Assembly: GCA_007124575.1 (NCBI GenBank)
Contig: SLEW01000315.1
Coordinates: 1 to 6,808 of the forward strand
Source: Bacteroidales bacterium
GTDB lineage: Bacteria; Bacteroidota; Bacteroidia; Bacteroidales; UBA7960
Direction: 5' to 3'
DNA length: 6,808 nt
In this document: positions 1-5,022 of the stretch, piece by piece
Layout of the letters: every line of letters starts with the position of its first letter
Position numbering within the stretch: the stretch's first letter is position 1
Notes under the pieces: generated by a model
What the model was told of the DNA's origin: nothing
The model's database searches: none
What the model saw: only the letters and a program-made list of their open reading frames with translations
Position numbers and translations under genes: made by a program

Positions 1-629
1 CCAAAATAGGTTTCGTCAAGCATGACCTTGTTATGGTCGTCAATAACCAGCTCGATGCCCAGTGGCTTCGCCCTGTTCTTCAATACGTCAATGGTTTGCG
101 GAAAGGTGCGTTGTGACACAAAAAACTTATTCACCCCTTTCTTAACAGCACTTCGCGGACGTGCATTGAAAAGCATGATCATGGCTTCTGCTGCTGAGGT
201 AGCTTCGTCAAGCAGTGATGCATTGGCAATGCTCAGTCCGGTAAGATCGGTGATCACTGTCTGAAAGTTCAGCAGTGCCTCCAGCCTCCCCTGCGAAATT
301 TCTGCCTGGTAGGGGGTATAAGAGGTGTACCAGCCCGGGTTCTCCAGGATGTTGCGCTGTATCACTCCCGGCATGATGGTGTTGTAATAACCCATGCCGA
401 TAAAGGATTTATACATCTTGTTTTTGCTGCCCAGCTCTTTGAGATGCTGAATATATTCATATTCGTTAAGGCCATCAGAAATATTCAACTCTCCCTTAAG
501 CCTTATATTTTGCGGTATGGTTTGGTCGATGAGTGTAGAGGATGAATCGATGCCGATTTTTTTAAGCATCTTTTTTTCATCATCTTTCCTGATTCCGTTG
601 TGACGTGCTATGAAATTGTTTGTTATCAT
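1..629 (-). CDS. gcvP: Glycine dehydrogenase (decarboxylating), glycine cleavage system P-protein, N-terminal part
   Basis: The P-protein is a PLP enzyme that decarboxylates glycine and passes the aminomethyl group to the lipoyl arm of GcvH, in the cytoplasm. Only the first 209 codons are in the window; the reading frame is open to the left edge, so the gene is cut by the window and not visibly broken. The translation starts MITNNFIARHNGIRKDDE, matching the F-I-x-R-H-x-G opening of full-length GcvP. It continues with ENPGWYTSYTPYQAEISQGR and LLNFQTVITDLTGLSIANAS, then SLLDEATSAAEAM. The RH.G opening and the LLDEAT..AEAM form fit the single-chain (about 950 aa) P-protein better than the split GcvPA subunit, though the join itself is not visible. 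The PLP lysine lies in the missing C-terminal half. ATG at 629 is chosen because the family N-terminus begins there; the nearest upstream ATG (640) is out of frame. It lies 124 bp downstream of iorB on the same strand, with no clear terminator between. Confidence 0.96.
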   Translation of the reverse strand, partial: MITNNFIARHNGIRKDDEKKMLKKIGIDSSSTLIDQTIPQNIRLKGELNISDGLNEYEYIQHLKELGSKNKMYKSFIGMGYYNTIMPGVIQRNILENPGWYTSYTPYQAEISQGRLEALLNFQTVITDLTGLSIANASLLDEATSAAEAMIMLFNARPRSAVKKGVNKFFVSQRTFPQTIDVLKNRAKPLGIELVIDDHNKVMLDETYF

Positions 630-753
630 AATAATGGCATTTGTTAATTATTCAAAAAAGCCTTTCTCGTCTGAAGAGTCCCTTGCCGGCGCTTCAATAC
701 TTACCAATAGTAACTGATTTGCCAGGTTTTTTGTTTAGTAAACAGTGCAGCTT

Positions 754-1335
754 TTACTTGTTTGTCTGGGCATATTCACGTCCGGCACGCAAGGCTTTCA
801 GGTTTATTTCCACCAGATCTTCTCCCTTTTTTCCAAAAAGAAAGTGAATGGCCTCTTCAAGCTTTTCGAAAGGAATGTCGATAAAGGGCGATGCTGCGCC
901 GAGAATCACCACATTGGCAGATTTTTTACTTCCTGCCTCTTCAGCCATCTTGCCTGCATCGAGTGCCACGTGCCTGGGCTGCTTTCGGATCTCTGCCATT
1001 ACATCCTTTTCATCCGGATAATTGGAGATGTTCACAAAGGGCTCCGTATTGGTAATCAACCATCCAGCTGAATGCAGGAAGGGAAGATACCTGAGTGACT
1101 CCATGGGTTCCACGGAGATAATCATGTCGGCTTTCCCTTCCGGGATCAGGTCTGAATAGATCTCCTCCGAGGACAAGCGCAGGTGCGATTGCACGTCGCC
1201 GCCACGCTGACTCATGCCATGTACTTCGGCCTGTTTGAGGTAAAGATTGGATTTTACGGCGGCATATCCTATGATTGCTGCTATTGAAAGGATTCCCTGG
1301 CCACCGACGCCGGCTAATATGATGTCGTTTTTCAT
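754..1335 (-). CDS. iorB: Indolepyruvate:ferredoxin oxidoreductase, beta subunit
   Basis: This is the small gamma-type subunit of the two-subunit 2-oxoacid:ferredoxin oxidoreductase that acts on aryl-pyruvates, pairing with IorA. It encodes 193 aa, the usual size for IorB (about 190-200). Visible motifs are the opening MKNDIILAGVGGQGILS, with the glycine-rich GVGGQG at residues 9-14, and EVHGMSQRGGDVQSHLR at 37-53, both hallmarks of the family. A later ANVVILGAASP segment (140-150) is also typical. The frame stays open upstream to an ATG at 1449, but that would add 38 residues translated from an intergenic repeat and placed before the conserved N-terminus, so ATG at 1335 is preferred. No Shine-Dalgarno is seen; the leader is A/T-rich. 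It lies 226 bp downstream of iorA, an unusually wide gap for two subunits of one enzyme, with no -7 box seen in the gap, so expression probably depends on read-through from iorA. Confidence 0.95.
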   Translation of the reverse strand: MKNDIILAGVGGQGILSIAAIIGYAAVKSNLYLKQAEVHGMSQRGGDVQSHLRLSSEEIYSDLIPEGKADMIISVEPMESLRYLPFLHSAGWLITNTEPFVNISNYPDEKDVMAEIRKQPRHVALDAGKMAEEAGSKKSANVVILGAASPFIDIPFEKLEEAIHFLFGKKGEDLVEINLKALRAGREYAQTNK

Positions 1336-1385
1336 GGATTTATATTTTTGTGATGTGATGTTTTTTAGTGTGTTGTTTGTTTCTG

Positions 1386-1468
1386 GCAGAGGCTCGCAGA
1401 GGAAATCGCCGAGTTTCGCAAAGGTTCCCCTCGCTAATTGTTTGCTCACCCTCTCGCCGTTTTGCTCA
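1386..1468. repeat. Degenerate short tandem repeat (GCAGAGG-type) between iorA and iorB
   Basis: On the plus strand, related units of the form GCAGAGGnn(n)C follow one another: GCAGAGGCT (1386), GCAGAGGAAAT (1396), GCCGAGTTT (1408) and GCAAAGGTT (1418), spaced 10, 12 and 10 bp. Two longer similar units follow directly: 1427-1448 (CCCCTCGCTAATTGTTTGCTCA) begins and ends like 1449-1468 (CCCTCTCGCCGTTTTGCTCA). Read on the minus strand it has the pattern CTTTGCGAAACTCgGCGA...CTCTGCGA. I recognise this as resembling interspersed CTCTGCG-type repeats found between genes of environmental Bacteroidota; that resemblance is from memory and not from a search. No function is assigned. The region holds no convincing gene, although the iorB frame happens to stay open through it. 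Confidence 0.5.
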
Positions 1469-1561
1469 TTTCAGCCTTCTTACTTCCCTGAAGTCCCAAC
1501 TCTCAGCCCCCCTGATGCCCCCTGTGTGTCCAGAAAACTGTTATGGGCATTTTATGGTGCT

Positions 1562-3181
1562 TTAACTTTCTGACTTGGCTTTATCCTTGAATTTTTGCCT
1601 CATCCTCTTGTTGAGTGTCACGATGCATTCACGGCGGGGTATGATCACCGAAACGCCCTCGTAGGCAAGCTCTTCCCTGAAGACCTGTGTGTTTTCTTCA
1701 TGGCGCTTTTTCAGGGGTTTGATGATTTTGATGTGATCTTCTTCCACGCCAAGGCCTTTGCAGATGCCTTCAATTTTTCCAAAGGCTGATGAGGGCTGTC
1801 CGCCTGTCATGCCTGTGGTGGCATTATCGAGGATGACAACCGTAATGTTGGTATTGTCATTTACTGCATCCAGCAGGCCTGTGATCCCTGAGTGTGTGAA
1901 TGTGCTGTCGCCGATCACGGCAACCGCCGGGGTCATTCCGGCATCCGCGGCACCTTTGGCCATGGTGATCGAGGCTCCCATGTCAACACAGCTGTTAATG
2001 GAATTATACGGTGGCAATGCGCTGAGCGTATAGCATCCAATGTCGCTGAAAACACGACCTTTTCCGTATTCGGCAATGGCTTCATTCAGTCCGAGGAAGC
2101 TGTCTATGTGTGGACAGCCTTTGCAGAGTGAAGGCGGTCGTTGGGTCAGCAGGTCGGGTGCCTGTGTGGTTTCCGGCATGGGAATGCCCAGTGCCTTGCC
2201 CACCAGGTTGGGGTTTAGCTCTCCCGTGCGTGGCAGGGAACCGTCCAGGCGGCCTTTTATCTTCTTTCCGCGATCCATAAAGCCCTGCATCATCTCTTCT
2301 ACCACCGGATAACCTTCTTCGATAACCAGGATCTCATCACAGGTATCGTACAGCTTTTTAATATGATCTTGCGGCAGGGGATACTGGGTGACCTTAACTA
2401 CGGGGTAGGGCACTTTCCTGTCGGGATAGTTTTCCATCAGGTAGTTATATGCCAGGCCGCAGGCTATGATGCCCATGGAAGTGTCTTCGGCCGGGAAGTA
2501 TTGATTGTAAAGGGATTCATCGCTCAGCTTCTGGAAGGCTTCCTGGTTATTGAGAAGCATCTGGTAGCGTTTGCGGGCAATGGCCGGAAGCAGGATGAAC
2601 TGTTTCAAATCTTCCGGAAGCTTAAACTGGTTTTGCTGCCGGGCCTCTTTCCTGGCAACACCTGCTCTGGAGTGCGCCAGACGTGTGGTGATGCGCAGCA
2701 TGACAGGCACCTGGAGCTTTTCAGAAATGTCAAACCCGATATGCACCATGTCGTAGGCTTCCTGCTGGTTAGAGGGCTCAAGGATGGGCACCATGGCGAA
2801 CTTGCCGTATACCCTGCTGTCCTGCTCGTTTTGTGAAGAGTGCATGGAGGGGTCGTCTGCCACGACGAAAATAAGCCCGCCGTTGGCACCTGTAATGGCA
2901 GCATTCAGAAACACATCAGCGGCCACATTGAGCCCCACATGCTTCATGCAGGTCATGGCGCGCTTGCCGGCATAAGACATACCAAGGGCCTGCTCTGCGG
3001 CGGTCTTCTCATTGGCAGCCCAGGTGGCCACAATGCCTTTTTGTTTTGTTTCAGGTGAACTGCGTACGTACTCCGTGATCTCTGTGGAAGGCGTGCCGGG
3101 ATAAGCAAAAACTCCTGACATCCCTGCATCTATTCCTGCCTGGGCTATGGCTTCATCGCCCAGAAGCAATAATTTATTCAT
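1562..3181 (-). CDS. iorA: Indolepyruvate:ferredoxin oxidoreductase, alpha subunit, lacking the C-terminal ferredoxin domain
   Basis: IorA is the TPP-binding catalytic subunit that oxidatively decarboxylates indolepyruvate and other aryl-pyruvates to aryl-acetyl-CoA, reducing ferredoxin; anaerobes can also run it in reverse to make aromatic amino acids from arylacetates. The protein has 539 aa. The pyrimidine-binding domain comes first, with FAYPGTPSTEI at residues 25-35 and the conserved MTCMKHVGLNVAAD at 76-89. A central domain follows, then SLCKGCPHID at 351-360. The TPP-binding stretch starts at GDSTFTHSGITGLLDA (424-439) and runs to LDNATTGMTGGQPS (451-464). The chain ends soon after VIIPRRECIVTLNKR (512-526) with a lysine-rich tail. 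Archaeal IorA continues from here into a ferredoxin domain binding two [4Fe-4S] clusters (total about 600-650 aa); no CxxCxxCxxxC run is present. ATG at 3181 gives the expected N-terminus. It leads the iorA-iorB unit and diverges from acpH. Confidence 0.95.
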   Translation of the reverse strand: MNKLLLLGDEAIAQAGIDAGMSGVFAYPGTPSTEITEYVRSSPETKQKGIVATWAANEKTAAEQALGMSYAGKRAMTCMKHVGLNVAADVFLNAAITGANGGLIFVVADDPSMHSSQNEQDSRVYGKFAMVPILEPSNQQEAYDMVHIGFDISEKLQVPVMLRITTRLAHSRAGVARKEARQQNQFKLPEDLKQFILLPAIARKRYQMLLNNQEAFQKLSDESLYNQYFPAEDTSMGIIACGLAYNYLMENYPDRKVPYPVVKVTQYPLPQDHIKKLYDTCDEILVIEEGYPVVEEMMQGFMDRGKKIKGRLDGSLPRTGELNPNLVGKALGIPMPETTQAPDLLTQRPPSLCKGCPHIDSFLGLNEAIAEYGKGRVFSDIGCYTLSALPPYNSINSCVDMGASITMAKGAADAGMTPAVAVIGDSTFTHSGITGLLDAVNDNTNITVVILDNATTGMTGGQPSSAFGKIEGICKGLGVEEDHIKIIKPLKKRHEENTQVFREELAYEGVSVIIPRRECIVTLNKRMRQKFKDKAKSES

Positions 3182-3227
3182 GGGATTAATTTTTTATGAT
3201 GAAATATGTTGATTGAAATTAAAGCTA

Positions 3228-3235
3228 CAAAGCTA
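3228..3235 (-). promoter_or_regulatory. Putative Bacteroidota -7 promoter element for iorA
   Basis: The minus strand reads TAGCTTTG, a perfect match to the Bacteroidota sigma-ABfr -7 consensus TAnnTTTG, 46 bp upstream of the iorA ATG. A start site a few bases downstream would leave a leader of about 40 nt. I see no TTTG -33 box at the expected distance (about 17-23 bp further upstream), which lowers confidence; that box is often weak in this phylum. Confidence 0.4.
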
Positions 3236-3386
3236 TAAAAATCATTGTATTTTACTACACTCTCTGATGCCTGTGAGCGAATTCTTTTACCACTGCGGTG
3301 ATAAACATCCCACTTTTTACCTTTCACAACAAACAATCTTTTCATTTCTTTGTAGTATTGTTGATAAATGTATTTTCACGCAGCCT

Positions 3387-4010
3387 ATGAACTTCCTCGC
3401 ACACCTTTATCTTTCAGGAAATGATGAAGACATGATCCTGGGCAACTTCATTGCTGACATGGTAAAGGGCAGGAAAATTTATGGCTATGATCCCAAAATA
3501 GTTGAAGGGATTCATCTTCACAGGAAAATAGACCGCTTTACAGATACTCATCCGGTTTTCAGAAAGAGCAAGGTGCGCCTGCGTGAGAAGTACCGTTTAT
3601 ATTCAGGTGTGGTGGTAGACATGTATTATGACCACTTCCTGGCGAAGTACTGGTCTGACTACTCCTATAATGATCTCAAAGCATTTGCTGGTAAGGCCTA
3701 TAGCATCCTTAAGGGCAATCTGGACATCCTGCCCGAGCGTGCCCGTTTCATCTTTCCCTACATGGTGGAGCATAACTGGCTTGTGAACTATGCTGACCTG
3801 GAAAGCCTGAAACAGAACTTCGGAGGTATGGCACGCCGTACTCCTTTTGATTCTGGTATGGAGGAGGCCGTGGGTGATCTTGAAGATCATTATGGCAAGT
3901 TTGAGGCAGAATTCAGGGAGTTTTTTCCCGGCCTGGTGAGCTATGTGCAGCAACAGGGAGTCACGTTACCCCATCATAGAGAACAAATGAATGAGGGAAA
4001 ATCTTCCTGA
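3387..4010 (+). CDS. acpH: Acyl carrier protein phosphodiesterase (AcpH family)
   Basis: AcpH-family enzymes hydrolyse the 4'-phosphopantetheine arm from holo-ACP, giving apo-ACP; they are metal-dependent cytoplasmic proteins with an HD-phosphohydrolase-like helical fold. The 207-aa product is close to E. coli AcpH in length (about 193) and follows it along the chain. The opening is MNFLAHLYLS, then GNFIADMVKG (19-28), GIHLHRKIDRFTD (41-53), VDMYYDHFLAKYWS (77-90), WLVNYADL (131-138) and GGMARRTPF (146-154). Conserved Asp and His residues likely to bind metal include D24, H43, H45, D49, D82 and H83. The frame is open back to 3213, but the 58 extra residues have no family match, and family members begin MNFLAH, so ATG at 3387 is chosen. 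It is the only plus-strand gene, convergent with hldD (26 bp between stops) and divergent from iorA. The in vivo substrate in Bacteroidota is inferred from the family. Confidence 0.9.
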   Translation: MNFLAHLYLSGNDEDMILGNFIADMVKGRKIYGYDPKIVEGIHLHRKIDRFTDTHPVFRKSKVRLREKYRLYSGVVVDMYYDHFLAKYWSDYSYNDLKAFAGKAYSILKGNLDILPERARFIFPYMVEHNWLVNYADLESLKQNFGGMARRTPFDSGMEEAVGDLEDHYGKFEAEFREFFPGLVSYVQQQGVTLPHHREQMNEGKSS

Positions 4011-4036
4011 CCCCTCTTATCTGGATGTGCATTTTT

Positions 4037-5008
4037 TTACAGGTAGTTTTTTTCCGATATATAGTTTTTGACATAGTCCATCACCCCTTCTTCCAGGCTA
4101 TAGAATTTATCATGGTAACCTGCCCTGCGTAGTTTCTCCATTTCTGCCCTGGTATAATACTGGTAGTTGTCACGAATGCCTGGCGGTGTATCGACGTATG
4201 ACACCTCAGGTGTTTTGTGAAGGGCATGGAAGCACGCTGTGGCCAAATCGTTGAAACTGCGGGTTTCACCTGTCCCCAGGTTATATATGCCGGAGGTAAG
4301 CGTTTCATGGTGCTTCATAAAGTGAAGACACACCCTGACCACGTCTTTTATGTAGATAAAGTCTCTTTTTTGCTCACCGTCGGCGATATCCGGACGATGG
4401 CTGCGGAATAGCTTTACCTTGCCTTCCTGGCGGATCTGTTGTGCCAGATGCATGATGGCCGAAGCCATTCTTCCTTTATGGTATTCGTTGGGGCCGTACA
4501 CATTGAAAAACTTCAGCCCTGCCCAGAATGGGGGCGTGCTGCTTTGCCGCAGCACCCATTTGTCCATTTCATGTTTACTTTCGCCGTAAGGGTTTAAGGG
4601 CTTCAGCCGCGGGATCAGTTCATGATCGTCGGAATAGCCGTGTTCTCCTGCACCATAAGTGGCGGCAGAGGAAGCGTAGACCAGGGGAATCTGGTAAGAT
4701 GTGCATGCCTTCCAGAGCTCTTTGGAATAGTCGAGGTTAAGGGCGTTGAAAACGTCTGTGTCGGTTTCAGCCGTATCTGTTCTGGCGCCCAGGTGAAAGA
4801 TAAAATCTATTTTGGGATGGAAATGTTCCAGCCATGCGTGAAAGTCTTTTCTGTCGACCTGATGAAAGAAATTCTTCCCCGCCAGGTTAATGTTTTTTTC
4901 CTTGCGGGAAAAGTCGTCTGCAAGGATGAGGTTTTGCAGCCCCTCCTGATTAAGTATGCTGGTAAGGCAGCTGCCGATGAAGCCTGCTGCCCCTGTGATA
5001 ACAATCAT
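4037..5008 (-). CDS. hldD: ADP-L-glycero-D-manno-heptose 6-epimerase
   Basis: HldD (RfaD) is the last enzyme in making the heptose donor for the LPS inner core; it epimerises C6 of ADP-D-glycero-manno-heptose using tightly bound NADP in the cytoplasm. The 323-aa product is a short-chain extended reductase. The Rossmann motif GAAGFIG is at residues 6-12. YASSAATYGAGE (111-122) carries the active-site serines, and Y141 and K145 form the YxxxK pair in NPYGESKHEMD. FFNVYGPNEYHKGRMAS (167-183) includes K178, which matches the second catalytic residue of the E. coli enzyme. KRDFIYIKDV (214-223) and IYNLGTGETRSFNDL (241-255) are also family blocks. The stretch LFRSHRPDIADGEQ (200-213) is a few residues longer than in E. 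coli. ATG at 5008 gives the exact family N-terminus, 14 bp after the transporter stop, so the two are probably co-transcribed. No Shine-Dalgarno is evident. Confidence 0.96.
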   Translation of the reverse strand: MIVITGAAGFIGSCLTSILNQEGLQNLILADDFSRKEKNINLAGKNFFHQVDRKDFHAWLEHFHPKIDFIFHLGARTDTAETDTDVFNALNLDYSKELWKACTSYQIPLVYASSAATYGAGEHGYSDDHELIPRLKPLNPYGESKHEMDKWVLRQSSTPPFWAGLKFFNVYGPNEYHKGRMASAIMHLAQQIRQEGKVKLFRSHRPDIADGEQKRDFIYIKDVVRVCLHFMKHHETLTSGIYNLGTGETRSFNDLATACFHALHKTPEVSYVDTPPGIRDNYQYYTRAEMEKLRRAGYHDKFYSLEEGVMDYVKNYISEKNYL

Positions 5009-5022
5009 AAAAATACTTTCGC

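Noticed and set aside
705..712. Possible -7 box (TACTATTG, minus strand) for gcvP
   Set aside because: One mismatch to TAnnTTTG and no -33 box at the right distance; such a match is expected by chance in A/T-rich spacer.
732..744. 13-bp palindrome TGTTTAGTAAACA just after iorB
   Set aside because: The A-run follows it in the direction of iorB transcription, so it is not a terminator. One such site is too short to call an operator.
1336..1449. N-terminal extension of iorB to the ATG at 1449
   Set aside because: The added 38 residues are translated repeat sequence and precede the exact family N-terminus (MKNDIILAGVGGQG).
2363..2836. 157-aa plus-strand open frame opposite iorA
   Set aside because: It is the antisense of a well-supported conserved gene, and its translation shows no family motif.
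3353..3360. Possible -7 box (TAGTATTG, plus strand) for acpH
   Set aside because: One mismatch to the consensus and no TTTG upstream at the expected spacing, so too weak to list.
3213..3386. N-terminal extension of the acpH frame to the ATG at 3213
   Set aside because: The extra 58 residues have no resemblance to the family, overlap the promoter region of iorA, and the family starts at MNFLAH.
3993..4016. Hairpin GAGGG/CCCTC near the acpH stop, as a terminator shared with hldD
   Set aside because: Only five pairs with a 14-nt loop, and the T-run (4032-4038) is 15 nt away, so it does not fit an intrinsic terminator.
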